Positions 42,539 through 54,296 of a stretch of DNA of 64,000 bases are shown here, one piece after another (the stretch's first letter is position 1; each line of letters begins with the position of its first letter). The position numbers and the translations under genes were made by a program. Under the pieces are notes generated by a model that was given only the letters and a program-made list of their open reading frames with translations, was not told the origin of the DNA and did no database searches. This DNA comes from Letharia columbiana. Its lineage: Eukaryota; Ascomycota; Lecanoromycetes; Lecanorales; Parmeliaceae. Location: assembly GCF_014066305.1 (NCBI RefSeq), contig NW_023501060.1:558001-622000 (forward strand), written 5' to 3'.

Positions 42539-43280
42539 AGGGCTGGGAGAAGGCTGGGGGGGGGGGGCGGTTGGGGCTACGTTGTGGGCATGGTTTCGGT
42601 GGGTGAGAAGGGGGGTGGGTCGGCCAGATACGAAAAGGACTGCAAAGGGAGAAGGCGGATGGGCAGGTCTAAGACTAGGAGTGTGGGCGAAAGTTCTATT
42701 GGACGGCGTTATGGTAGATACCCTAGCGATATGACGCCTAGCTGATTGCTTATTTAGGACATATGTAAGACTTGTAGGGCGTAGCGGCACTCTGTGTGGA
42801 GATGCTCGGGTCTCAGAAAAGCGAGGAGATATTCTCCTCTAAGCGTAGCTCCTCAAACTCTGAAAACAAATACGTCTCGAAGAGCACAAGCGTCAACCAA
42901 AAAGACTGCATTAGTCTATGGACAGGACCTCACTATCGCCGAGACGTTGCACCCCCACTGCCGCTGCTCCCCCTCCCCGGATTTTCCAGACCACGGGGAG
43001 AACCGAAGTGGGTTCCCTGCAGAATACATGCGTTCGAAGCCAGCAAATCACAGTTCCAGCTGTTCCCAACGAGAAAACTAACAGCCGCGCGTCAGGGGTG
43101 CCTGTAAAACGTTGCAAGAACGTTGAAAAAGCGGCAAGAGACCAAGGGTGCTGCGGCAGGGCAAAATACTAGCGAGCATATTTCAACGACATGTCACCCC
43201 CTTTTCATATATACAGTCGCAAATCACCCATGAAAGAAGAAATAAAACGATGTCGATGGATTAAATGGAAGACATGTTGT
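42539..43280. other. Intergenic (convergent)
   Basis: Includes a G-rich stretch with a run of about 12 G near 42557. Frames at 42794-43172 show no motifs. No gene called. Confidence 0.4.
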
Positions 43281-44000
43281 TTAGTGCTCCGGTGATGGAT
43301 ATCGCTTGCTGGCTCGGGCGTATTGTTTGGGATATTTTCGCTCAGTCTTGGTCTTGAGTGTACTAGGACGGCGTCAGTTTCCCATTGGCAGGGTAGTAGA
43401 AATCCATGATGATGAAGATTTGCGAAGAGAAGTCTTTGCTCACTTTACGCGTTTCTGAGTCCAGTCAAGGTCCTTCTTCACCTCTTTTGCGGCCTTCATG
43501 CCGTCTGTGAAATTGGCACGAGAGTTTTTCAGCCGGTGCTGAGCAAGTTCTTGCAACTCGAGAAGCTCGCGATTCTTAGCATTCAGTTCGCCGGACCTGT
43601 GGAGTGTCAGCAAATGTACGTGAAGAGCTCCGCTCTCGTCCTTTGCAATAAGACACAAAGCAAACATTGACCGCAGAATTACTTACGTCTGCGCCTGTCG
43701 TGCCAAACTTCTATCCAGCGGCATAGGGCTCACAGTCGTGCTTAGTTTGTCATTGAGTAATTCAACGAGATCGATGCCAGAAGATGCGCCGTCGCCGTAT
43801 TCGCTGCTGTTGCTACCGGAGTCGGATGTCAAGGATGGCACAGCTGAGGTGTTGGCGCTGGAGCCACGTTGTGGTGGCGAAATGGCAACACGACCGTATG
43901 GCGCTGGGTAGGCGACTGGAAGCTTGGAGGCCGGCTTTCCAGGCATGGCGACAGGTCGAGAGTAAGTTGGAGCTTGGTAGCGGGTTTGAGTAACAGGCAT
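43281..44000 (-). CDS. kxd1: KxDL-motif protein (BLOC-1-related, KXD1-like)
   Basis: Three exons, 43687-44000, 43444-43596 and 43281-43362, give 182 residues. The introns are 90 nt (GTAAGT to CACAG) and 81 nt (GTGAGC to CCTAG), both in phase 2. The first ~75 residues are Pro/Ser-rich. The KxDL domain then runs 'LDRSLARQAQTSGELNAKNR', 'ELLELQELAQHRLKNSRANF', 'GMKAAKEVKKDLDWTQKRV' (KKDL is the signature) and ends 'TERKYPKQYARASKR'. KXD1 in animals and Kxd1 in yeast belong to BLOC-1 complexes in endosome and lysosome positioning and sorting. Simple stop-to-stop reading would truncate the domain at both ends. Confidence 0.9.
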
Positions 44001-45127
44001 GTCGGCGAGAGTAAGGTAGATATATACGTAAGGTTGGGTTTGGAAGATAAAGTTAAACAACGATGACGTGTTGGGGTATAGTGATGAGGTGAAGTGCTTG
44101 TGTGGAAAGGGGTCAAGCCTTAGAGGTAAGCAAGGACAGGTGCAGGAGGCGAGGTCAAGCCGGCTTTCTGCTATAGGTTTAGATTGAAATGGGAGAGAAG
44201 GAGATGAGGGAAATATGATGAAGAAGAAGAAAGGAACATAGGAAAACGGGGCCATGCCCTCCCTTTTGTACCCACCTCGACTCTCTCTTCATCGGCCAAT
44301 GCGAGAGGCAAGCTGATAGCCACCATGACCCATAAGACTCTGACCCCGCTTCGATAGAGTGCAAGAGACATTTTTCGAGTCTGACTAGCCCGTAAACCTT
44401 CTCCACGGATCCTGGCTCTGGCCTGTAAGATGTTTCGGAGACCCTCCAAGGCGAGCAAATTCCGGAACCGGATCCCTTGCTGCTTGAAAAGTTTGAAAGG
44501 TCTGGCTTCTTCTAGGCGCGGCAATTGGTGCGATTGCCCCAAAAGCACGTTCCTTTAGTTGGATTTTGCACTGGTGTGGGTTACGTATTGATAACGTTGC
44601 AGGTCTTGATTGATGAAGGATGCTACGACCGCACTGCGTGGCAGGCGATCTGTGCACCTTTCTGAAATCGCTTGGAAAAGTCCGAGACGCTACTATGTAG
44701 CTTTACGCAAGAAAGAGGCATATAAGCCGAGTGTCTGGAATGTCCAATGAGCGTCATGTCTGAGATGCGTTGTCCCTTCGGGCTCTGCCTATGACATTGG
44801 GTATCCGTACATCCTCCGGTGAGGCCTTGTCTCTGGTCATTGCGGCAGGTGGACACGAAAAATGCCTTGTACCTGCCGAGTACTTAGACAGCTGCCGCGT
44901 GACATTGTCATGCAAGGTATGTAACCGCAGGCTGTGTCCAACAATGCCATAACGTTGCTGCCTTCTGGTAGGCTATGGACTGTCGTTGGCGCGGACCCTG
45001 CAGTTGCCCGGACGGACATTCCATAGGGCTGAACGCAATGCACACATCATTTATCTTGACCGCTCACTCGATTTCTTACAACATTTGTGAATTGAGACTT
45101 GTCATGGAGATTGCATCTATTGGTTGT
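44001..45127. other. 1.1 kb intergenic
   Basis: Upstream of kxd1 (-) and downstream of sec18 (-). Short frames only. No RNA gene signature recognised. Confidence 0.4.
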
Positions 45128-47627
45128 CTATGAATAATCCATCTGAGCTTTAGCTCTGGCCATTGTCTGGGCAAAACGCCCTTCTCTGTCCCGATCTTGC
45201 TTTGCCGTCTCAATGCCAAGCAAAATCTTCTTGATACCAACGCCCACAGATTCGCTCCGTGTTATCTCGCGAAGCTCTTGGATCGCACGATCTGGGTTCC
45301 CGAACACGCCTGACTGCTTCATGATGAAGGAGAGTTCAGCGTGGCCCATGACGTTCGGCACAGCGATGTCTGAATCGAAGGACGTGAACACGTCTAATTG
45401 TTGTAGAACGGACCTTTCTCCTGTTGTTGCAAGAACTAGAAGTCTCCTACCCTTTGGTGGTTCCTTCTTGAGGAGGACCATAAGCGCTTGGAGTACGCCG
45501 TTACTAAATCGTGGACCAATCGGCACCCACTCGACAATCCGCTCAATATTGTCTATCAGGACCACACTCAGGGGACTCTTGTAGGCATCATCAAAAATGC
45601 GACGCATATGCTCAATCTTCATCGACTCGTTAAATCCGACCATATTGTCTGGACTGCACATCTTGATAAGAGGATAGCCACTGTCTAGCGCGATCTTCGC
45701 CGCGAGTGCGGTCTTACCCGATCCTGGCGGGCCATACAGGATAGTTGAGAATAACGGAGTACTCTCTGGCTCTTGTACTTGCTTGACGATGAGACTCGCC
45801 TCGTTCAAGATACCATCAATAGCCTCCGAGAAGCGGATGATACCACCACGAAGGCACCGCTGCATTTCGTCTTCTGAGACACCAAAAGCAGGCTTGACAT
45901 CGTCAAACGCGTGCTTAAAATCGTCGCGGTTAACAGTCATCTTGTCAACGTCGTCGGAGACGCCAGCAAGAGTGCCAACCTTAACATGCCGGTTCAGAGC
46001 AAAAGAGGTCGCACTTCGGACCAGACCACTAATCTCGGCACCACTGAAGTTCTTAGTCAAATGAGCAAGCTCCTCTAGATTGACATCAGGATCTAGATTA
46101 CCACTTTCCCTCATCTTAGAGGTGTGGATCTTCAAAATTTGAACTCGACCATACTCATCTGGCAAGGAGATTTCCATATGCACCTCCAACCGGCCAGGTC
46201 GAAGCAGGGCATCATCTATCATATCCATTCGATTGGTCATTCCGATAAGTAGGATATTGTTGAGTTGGTCGACACCGTCAAGTTTCGAGAGCAGCTGATT
46301 GACAACACTGTCCCCAACGCCTGTACCTCCACCTGCACCACTACCTCTCTGCTTGCAAACCGCATCAAGCTCATCAAATATGATGATGTGCAAACCACTC
46401 TCATCTCCTTTCTCCTTGTACTCCTTTTCGGCGTCTGCGAAGAGCTTTCGAATGTTCTCCTCGGATTGGCCCACGTATTTGTTCAGGACTTCCGGTCCAT
46501 TGATGACTTTCGGCTCTCGAGCGTTTAGCATTTTGCCTATCCTCCGAGCAATTAACGTTTTCCCCGTCCCTGGAGGACCAAATAGCAATATGCCTTTGAC
46601 ATGCTGGATGCCCATTGACTCAATCAGCCCGGGTGGGAAGATGCGGGAGGCAAACGCTCTTCGGAAGATAGCACTGAATTCTTTATCTAACCCACCGATT
46701 CCCATGTCTTCGAACTTGAAGTCGGGGGTAAAGATGGCATTAGCAGCAGGTCTTCGTTTGGAGGCCTTCAAATTCAACCTGGATTTGGCATCTTTGAAGA
46801 AATTCATTTGACTCTGGCGTGTAAGAATTCCACGGCTGCGGGCATCGGACATACTAGGCTCAGATCCAGCTGAAGGCTTTTCCACGGAGAGGTCGACGAG
46901 TTGAATGGCCTTGACGACAACAAGTAGTTTAAGACTCTTGTAGTCCATGAGGACTCGTTGACCGGGCGCAAGGACTTGGTTTTCGTACTTCTACACATCG
47001 TTAGCCAAATTAATCTTTCATCCTGTCCCATTTTCATACCCTAGTAAAGTATTGTTGTAATTCATCCTGATCATAAGGGTCCTCTGTCTCCCTTTTAGTC
47101 GCAAAGCTGATTTCCGCATCTAAAGACCCAAGATAGCGAGGGCCACCCTCTTGAAACGGGTCATACTTCTTGACGTGTACTGTATCCTGGAGGCTGATCT
47201 GCGCCCAGGTTCTCTGAATGTCCGAGAGACTGATATGTCCTTGGGCGAAGCCATCAGACGTTCTTGCGGTGCAGACATAGAGGTCATTGAGGATGACATA
47301 GAAATCTGAGCTGACTTGAGATGGAGGAAAATCGAAAGGCGAAACAGCGACTAGGTTCCCGTATGTGTAACTCTCTTCTGGGGACTTTGTCGGTTGTAGC
47401 TGCCATGTCTGGCCTCCTGACCCTTGTCTCGACTGTCCTCGAGAGTATTCGTGCTTGTCTGGTGGTGCGCCATCGTAGTAGGGTCTCTGGCTGTTCGCTG
47501 GTGGACGGCCGTGGGGACCGCCATATCGATCAGAGCTGCCCGGGGGTATTCGACTGTAAGGGCCCGAAGGCTGCTGTTGGGAGGGGGGTTGACTGGGAGG
47601 AGTTGGTCGAGGGTTACGGCCGAACAT
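45128..47627 (-). CDS. sec18: Sec18/NSF vesicle-fusion AAA ATPase
   Basis: Two exons, 47040-47627 and 45128-46990, give 816 residues; the 49-nt intron (GTATGA to TGTAG) joins '...QQYFTR' to 'KYENQVLAPGQ' in frame. A Pro/Gln-rich N-terminal extension (about residues 1-80) precedes the NSF N domain. D1 has Walker A 'GPPGTGKT' near residue 334, Walker B 'IIIFDELDA', sensor 'GMTNRMDMID' and the arginine-finger region 'LLRPGRLE'. D2 has Walker A 'GPPGSGKT' near residue 616 and a weaker 'VVLIDNIER' Walker B, as usual for the hexamer-stabilising D2. Sec18 with Sec17/alpha-SNAP takes apart cis-SNARE complexes after fusion throughout the secretory pathway. Divergent from dph5 across 260 bp. Confidence 0.95.
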
Positions 47628-47887
47628 GTTGGCTTATTCTTCCGGACCAAATCTGGATAGGTTCATTATGAGGGAATTATCCCAAGCTAAGTCTCATATG
47701 GCTGCCTGGTCTGTGATGAAAACCTCACGGAAGGTGTCTTCTCGAGAATGACAACAACGGCCAAATGCTCAGCTGCGGCCTTGGCGCCGAGAAGCGCCAA
47801 GGTTCAATTTTCTGTCGCACTCAGAATTCGCTGTACCATTTCATCACAGGCGCAAACATCCAAATCATCAGGGGCACCACCACCACC
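47628..47887. promoter_or_regulatory. Shared divergent promoter region of sec18 and dph5
   Basis: Only 260 bp separate the two start codons on opposite strands, so both promoters must lie here. I see no clear TATA box. CACCACCACC directly precedes the dph5 ATG. Confidence 0.5.
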
Positions 47888-48869
47888 ATGCTGTACTTGA
47901 TCGGACTTGGATTGGCTGATGAGACCGATGTCACAGTCAAAGGCCTTGAGCTGATCAAAAAGGCAGAGAGAGTGTATCTCGAAGCATACACAAGTATCCT
48001 GTTGGTAGACATAGCGAACCTGGTAAATCCCCTTTTCAACACATACAGCCTTATAGACCTGACGCTGAATTTTTTCGCAGTAGGAAGCATACTATGGCCG
48101 TCCAATTATCGTGGCAGACCGCGAGATGGTCGAATCTGCAAGTGACGAGATACTAGCAGGAGCCGATACCTCAGATGTCGCTTTCTTGGTAGTCGGAGAC
48201 CCTTTTGGGTACGAGGGTCACGCCATGATCCCAGGATCGTAATTTCGCGAGGCTAATCAATGACTACATAGAGCCACCACCCACACCGACCTCGTCCTCC
48301 GAGCTAGGGAACTCCAGATCCCGGTACAAAGCGTCCATAATGCCTCTATAATGTCCGCGATCGGAGCTACAGGACTTCAACTCTACAATTTTGGCCAGAC
48401 TGTCAGCATGGTCTTCTTCACAGACACCTGGAAGCCTTCTTCATTCTACGATCGACTGAAAGAGAACCAGCAAATAGGCCTGCATAGTCTTTTACTCCTC
48501 GATATCAAGGTCAAAGAGCAATCGCTAGCAAATCTTGCCAGAGGCCGAAAGATCTACGAGCCGCCTCGGTTCATGACCGTCGCCGAATGCGCAAGTCAGA
48601 TGCTCGAGACAGAGGAAGAGCGGGGGGAAGGCGTATGTGGGCCTCAGAATTTGGCTGTTGGTGTGGCTAGGGTTGGCGCTTGGAATCAGAAGATGGCTGC
48701 TGGGACGCTGAAGCAATTGAGTGGCATAGACCTTGGGGCTCCTCTGCATAGCTTGGTATTATTGGGAAAGAAAACACACTATCTGGAAAGGGACTTCGTT
48801 CGAGACTTTGCGGTCAAGCAGGACGTGTTTGATACTGTATGGAGCGAGCTATACGAAGGGAAGCAGTGA
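47888..48869 (+). CDS. dph5: Diphthine methyl ester synthase
   Basis: Three exons, 47888-48022, 48084-48208 and 48272-48869, give 285 residues, the normal Dph5 length. Introns of 61 and 63 nt (GTAAAT to GTAG, GTACGA to CATAG) are in frame. Family features: '[20 protein letters not shown]', '[14 protein letters not shown]', '[15 protein letters not shown]', '[20 protein letters not shown]', '[20 protein letters not shown]', '[15 protein letters not shown]'. Dph5 tetramethylates the modified histidine of elongation factor 2 with S-adenosylmethionine during diphthamide synthesis in the cytosol. The C-terminal '[20 protein letters not shown]' is also typical. Confidence 0.95.
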
Positions 48870-49923
48870 CCAAGGCAATCGGTCGGCGCGGGTGGAGTCT
48901 TCGTTGGGTTGCTGGAGGCGGCGTCAGAGGATTTCAGGCAGTTGAAGGATCCAGGTCGTCTGTAGAATCATATTGAATGCCTCAATTGTTACTTAACCAG
49001 AGCTTTTGTAGAGGCGATTGCCGCCATTGAGGGGTTGCTTCTGACAACATGCAGGAACCCCTCGGAAACTGTAGGCCGCTGATCCCGAAGTAGCTTCACT
49101 AGGTATAAATGTAGCTGCACTGCAGATTTCCTTTTCACCCTGCTTCACCATTTCTTTTTTCGCAACCCCTCTTCCTTTACCATCCCTACCTCACTCCATA
49201 TCATCCATTCGCAAATCCTGATATTCATGCATGTTACTGCCACAGCTTCCGGCAAGGCACAGATTTAGATACCTCTCCTTCCATTGCAATGTATTTAGCA
49301 AATGGAGCTTGCTGCATGGGATTGCTCCAATTGGCAAGATCCCGCGTCTAAAGGCCGACATGTCTTCATTCCATTTTTAAATTTGTAGCAGTTCACTAGT
49401 ATTCTCCGAAAGAATCAGCATTTATATCACACCTGTGTTTTACGTCAGTCACTGTTTGCTTTGTCCCAGTATATTGCACCGGCGGCCACTTTGTGTTTAC
49501 ATGTGTGTGTGTGTGAGCCAGTAATCGACTTCTAATAGCGTCCGGAAGCACTGGTTTTTGGTGGTTCTTCAAAACTAGGACACTGCATTGGAAGGTCCAG
49601 CTCTGATCCAGAGATCATACTGGGTGAATATCTACGGTTAGTTCGAGTCGTGATTCAGCGTTTGAAATTGTGAACAGCTATAGGTACACGACGGTTAATG
49701 GCTTTGAACATTCACGTGGTACATAGATACAAAAAAATCTTGCCCATGGTCTTTGTATAGCGGACACACTTCCACACATCACAGCGTCTTGGTGAATACA
49801 ATCTCACGTCTTTCATTAGGCATCCACAAACACCACAACCCATAGTCTACTTGACGATCATCCATCCTACTTCTGACATCTCGAAACCTACATCACGACT
49901 GTTAGCGCACAGGACCCTTCCAA
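48870..49923. other. 1.05 kb intergenic
   Basis: No gene seen. Contains a TG dinucleotide run near 49502-49515 and pyrimidine-rich segments. Probably 3' region of dph5 and promoter of the next gene. Confidence 0.4.
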
Positions 49924-50501
49924 ATGCCTATCTACCTTATTCACGGATTTCGTTGGCAGCGCAACCAAGGTCATCATGGCATCGGTCCCTACATCATTAT
50001 GAACAATGTCCTCGATGCTGCCGTCAACTACACAATGACTGAGAGCAGCTCTGCTGCTCTTATCGAGAGCCTCCGCGCTCAACATCCAGACATCATGGCC
50101 CAGCTGCCAAATATCCGCTTGGTCGAACAAGGCAGCCTCGAAAACGGCACCCAACCATACGCCTACCTGTGCGACACGGTTGTTGAGCACGATCTCAGTA
50201 TTGACCTTACCGGCCGGCTGCAGCCGAGCGCAGGATCACAGTGGAATGCAATGTCCGACTTGATCGACGTTTTGGCACCTGGGGCGAGACTTGGGTGGTA
50301 TGTGGTGCACAACGATGATCCGTTCCGCGGTGGGAATCCTCCAGTGGCCTACAAAGATACAGAGCAGGTTCGTGATTGCTACCCAATTGCTTGGATCACA
50401 TGCTGATTGAACGCCAGGCGCGTGCTGGAAGCGGCGAGAGGGGTGGGAAGAAGGGTGGACTCAAGGGATTCTTCGGCGGAAAGAAAGGGGTAAAGACCTG
50501 A
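49924..50501 (+). CDS. Conserved-looking fungal hypothetical protein, 175 aa
   Basis: Two exons, 49924-50367 and 50418-50501, give 175 residues; the 50-nt intron has GTTCGT and GCCAG ends. It starts 'MPIYLIHGFRWQR', continues 'IIMNNVLDAAVNYTMT', 'LPNIRLVEQGSLENGTQPYA', 'YLCDTVVEHDLSIDL', 'GARLGWYVVHNDDP' and ends in a Gly/Lys tail 'GGLKGFFGGKKGVKT'. The HGFRW start and WYVV strand recall a family of uncharacterised filamentous-fungus proteins I have seen; no function is known to me. The tail resembles amphipathic membrane-binding segments, which is inference. Confidence 0.75.
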
Positions 50502-51315
50502 GCATAGGCGGATCACACAGTCCATAATAGGTACGGCTTCACGGGTTCATTACCAGTGCAACAGGGTACAATGTGCTCTACTGACCATGTGCAAGTCGCC
50601 TGTATGTGGGGAACAGGCCGGTGATGACTGAGATGCTTATGGAGGCTTTGAGCAGTATTGGTGGGGATATCATAACGCTGTGATTATCAAAGTGATACCA
50701 TAGCCCCTGACAGAATATCAAACCGCCCAAAAACCTGGAGACGCTTTCTCATTAAACTGACGGTCTATATAAATATGGGCGAAGGGTCTTGAAATGTGGC
50801 GGTTTCCCCCTTTCTCAAGCTTGTTGCTTGTGGCAATGACCGAACACATGCACTTTTAACATGCTGTTCCACGGCCGTTGAGATGTCGATTGGAGCGCTC
50901 CAAGACATTCCATTGGCAAGTGACATAATCGACGTACGAGTAGGTAGGTACCTGCCAAGCTAACAGTCTGTAGCCCCCATCCACGTCTGCAGCCCCACTT
51001 TCGTTTCCCCGCCTTTTGCCTTTTCTCCGCATATCGTCACTCTGCACAAATACTTAGTACACAATTCGATTCTAGAGTTTGGAAGAGTTTGTGCTCCACC
51101 CTAATGCATGACCGAGAAGTGACGACGAATAATTTCACGATCGACAAAGCATTGGAAGCCACGAGCAAATTTGAGCTGCCGAACCACCAAATGGATGCAG
51201 CTAGAGGTTTACCACCTCCCGAGCCCCGTGCGATAGAGTATAAAAATATGGAGTGCCCCTCAGCAGCTCAGTCAGATCTTTCCGTTGAGCTTTTCAATGT
51301 CATTGGGATCCAACC
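50502..51315. other. Intergenic, promoter of the glutaminase-family gene
   Basis: No gene seen. Holds the TATA-like element listed separately. Short frames at 51089-51376 overlap the start of the next gene in another frame and are shadows. Confidence 0.45.
51239..51246 (+). promoter_or_regulatory. TATA-box-like element
   Basis: TATAAAAA lies 77 bp upstream of the secreted glutaminase-family start codon (51316), a sensible spacing for a strongly regulated fungal promoter. Confidence 0.5.
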
Positions 51316-54296
51316 ATGCGTGCAGCTACTCTTATCGCGGCTTCGGCCAGCCTCGCGTTTGGTCAACTCGACGTAACAGCTAAGGACTCCAATGGGTGAG
51401 CGACGTTTGAAATGAGCTGTACCTTCAACGCTGATCAGACTTTAGAAATACTCTTCCAGTCTACTCTCCCTCACGCCCTCCAGCTATTCCTCTTGCCGTC
51501 CGTTCTCCATATACCAGCGCATGGAGTTCTACTTCGAATAATGGCACATTGAATACCAATGGTGTGATATTCTGGTACGTGAAAACACTGAATGCGCTTG
51601 GAGTGGCATAAAGAGACTGACCACGGTAGGCCAGGTACTCCTCTCGGCTGGGAAGGGGTGAGTAACTAGAGTACGCTGGTGTTTGAGATCAAGAGCTTAG
51701 TATCTCATAGATTGTTACTGTCGATGGGACTTCCTACGAATACCTTGGGACTGGCTCATCGACCCTTCCTACACTGCCAAATCTGAAGCCCGCTATCCCC
51801 TTGACTGTCAGCTATGACTCACAATACTCCAACTTCACGTTTGGTGCTGGTCCCATGGAGATCACGGCCAGTTTCCTATCGTCTGTTTTACCAAAAGATC
51901 TCTGCCGGACAAGCATTCCACTAAGCTATTTGACAACTTCTGTAAGGTCTACAGACAATGACAGTCACAGTGTGCAATTCTACAGCGATGTCAATGCGGC
52001 CTGGGTGGCCTACGAGAACAATGTCACTACGCAGTGGACTTTCTATGAAGGGTCTACCCCGGCGAATGGAAGCATCAATGCCACGAATCCATCTTCGATA
52101 TACAGTTGGTACGTATCACCGACTGGAAACTCTTGACCCACACTAACGAGATTCAGGTTTGTCTCTTTAGAGAACGCGTATGAGTTCGCTGAGGAGTATG
52201 GTACGTCTTTTCGGAGTCCATGTTTCCGCTTTCGGACAATTTCGAGTCTTGACTCTCGAATCATGTTCCAAGCCTCGATAGAACCTCCCGAACAGGCAAT
52301 GCTAACTGCGAAATTATAATTCAGACAAACCTCTATGTATGTGTACCTCTTGCTTTGAAGCCTAAAGATTCTTACGACCAAAATTTCAGGGGGCAACTTG
52401 AGCTACTCTACGTCGTCCAATTTCTCAGGATCAACCAATTTCAGCTACCAGAGTGGATATTCGAGCAATCTCCAATACCAGTATGTCATGAAGCATTCAT
52501 TGCAAGACTTCGTTGATCCCGGCTATCGGCCTTTTGGCACGCGAGATCCTGCTTTTGCCTTTGCGCATGATTTTGGAACCGTTTCTTCGGCTTCCGTGAT
52601 GTACACAATTGGAGAGGTTCAACAACCTGCGATCCGATATCTCACTTCCCAAGGTGTCGAGTCATTGCAACCGTGGTGGACACAATGCTATGGCGATATC
52701 TTCCAGATGATCAATTTCCATTTTAACGATTTTTCTACGACCCAGCAATTGGCTTCCAGATTTGAAGTCCAGCTCAAGGCAGACGTGGATTCGTACTATA
52801 GAGCGAACATGGCTATGGTTTACAGCAATAGCACCATCGGTCCACTTCCCTTTTACTCTAACGGGTCTCAAACCTACACCAATAGCACCGACCAGTACGG
52901 AGATCGATACATCTTTGACCCAAACAACATGTACGGTTTCTTGAATCCTTACAACTTCAGCGGAGTCCCCATTCCGGATATTGAAGAAGCCCAGGCATAT
53001 TACTCTATTGTTGCCCTGTCAACTCGGCAAATCATGGGAGCCTACGTTTTGACCGTACCCCCTTCTGGTGGCTGCTCGAACGGTGGTGTGAACGTGTCAG
53101 AGCCACTGTTCTTCCAGAAAGAGATATCTTCAGACGGAAACGTCAACACTGTCGACGTCCTTTACCCAGCTATGCCATTTTTCCTATATGCGAATCCAGA
53201 GCTACTTCGATACAGTCTCGAGCCTTTGTTCCAGAATCAGGAGAGTGGGTTCTATCCTAACGGCTACAGTATGCATGACTTGGGCACGAACTTCCCCAAC
53301 GCGTGAGTGCACCTTTCCGAGCATTTCCCTCCAATCGATGCCATAGTTTAGTCCTAAGACATGTCTCGAGAGCAAATGTTCACAACGCTTCCCAATCTCG
53401 TTTTGTAACTCAATTTTCTGCCTCAAAGAAGTCATACTGACTCCGAAATGTGCAGGACTGGACATGTGGAGGGCAATGATGAGTACATGCCAGTCGAAGA
53501 AAGTGGGAACATGATCCTCATGACCTATGCCTACTACAAGTTCTCTGGAAACTCGGCATTCGTCCAGCAACATTATGCGAAACTCCAACAATTCGCTTCA
53601 TACTTGATTGAATACTCGCTACTTCCGGGCCTTCAGGTCAGCACTGACGACTTCGCCGGCGCGCTGGTCAACCAAACCAACCTAGCAATCAAAGGCATTG
53701 TCGGCATTCAAGCTATGTCTTTCATATCCACCTTAGCTAATGACTCGTTCGGTTCCCAAAACTATAGCACAACGGCCAGAAGCTTCTATAGCCAATGGGA
53801 AGGTTTTGCCATCGATCCTTCAGAGAAGCATACCATGCTCGCCTACCAATGGCGCTCAACCTACAGTCTTCTCTATAACACCTACCCAGACGTGCTCCTC
53901 GATCTGAATCTAATTCCGAACTCGCTCTACGACATGCAATCAACCTATTACCCTACTGTCAGTCAAGTATTCGGCATCCCCCTCGACAGCCGCCACAGCT
54001 ACACCAAGAGCGACGAGTCCATGTGGACAGCTGCAACTTGCACGCCTGAGACCAGGAGATTGTTCGTTAACGCTCTGGGCTATTGGCTCAACGAGACCAC
54101 GACGCAATACGCATTTACCGATCTGTACGATACAATTGATATGGGCGCGTATCCTGTGAGTCCGAATCCGGTGACTTTCATCGCGAGACCCGTTGCCGGT
54201 GGGCATTTCTCGTTGCTGGCGCTGGAGAGAAAGGGGCAGCTGGGGGTCTTGGGAACGGGATTTGGAACTAGCGAGAATTCCACGACATTGCCTTGA
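51316..54296 (+). CDS. gtaA: Secreted glutaminase A (GtaA)-family protein
   Basis: Eight exons (51316-51395, 51446-51574, 51630-51657, 51711-52108, 52157-52200, 52325-52336, 52390-53302, 53456-54296), all in frame, give 814 residues. A signal peptide (MRAATLIAASASLAFG) precedes a mature protein rich in N-glycosylation sequons. The order resembles fungal GtaA (DUF4964, DUF5127, DUF4965, DUF1793): 'AYYSIVALSTRQIMGAYVLT', 'KEISSDGNVNTVDVLYPAMP', 'FYPNGYSMHDLG', 'GHVEGNDEYMPVEESGNMIL', 'SDESMWTAA'. Members are described as extracellular L-glutaminases, though enzymology is limited; related domains occur in glycoside-hydrolase-like proteins. Exon 6 is only 12 nt. Introns 52201-52324 and 53303-53455 are long, and the latter shares blocks with introns at 16.3-16.7 kb. 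Confidence 0.88.
52201..52324 (+). other. Introner-like intron, diverged copy D
   Basis: A 124-nt GTACGT...TTCAG intron with a 3' block CAATGCTAACTGCGAAAT that parallels CAATGCTGACTCCGAAAT of copy A. The GACATGTC block is not intact (ATCATGTTCC occurs at a similar place). Membership is suggestive only. Confidence 0.35.
53303..53455 (+). other. Introner-like intron, copy C
   Basis: A 153-nt GTGAGT...TGCAG intron with GACATGTC at 53358-53365, then CACAACGCT and a 3' CTGACTCCGAAATGTGCAG. These blocks, in the same order, occur in copy B (16520-16682) in an unrelated gene. Confidence 0.65.

Noticed and set aside
42032..42790. 252-codon antisense frame over the gene at 41903
   Set aside because: Arg/Pro/His-rich shadow caused by GC-rich codons of the sense gene; no motif.
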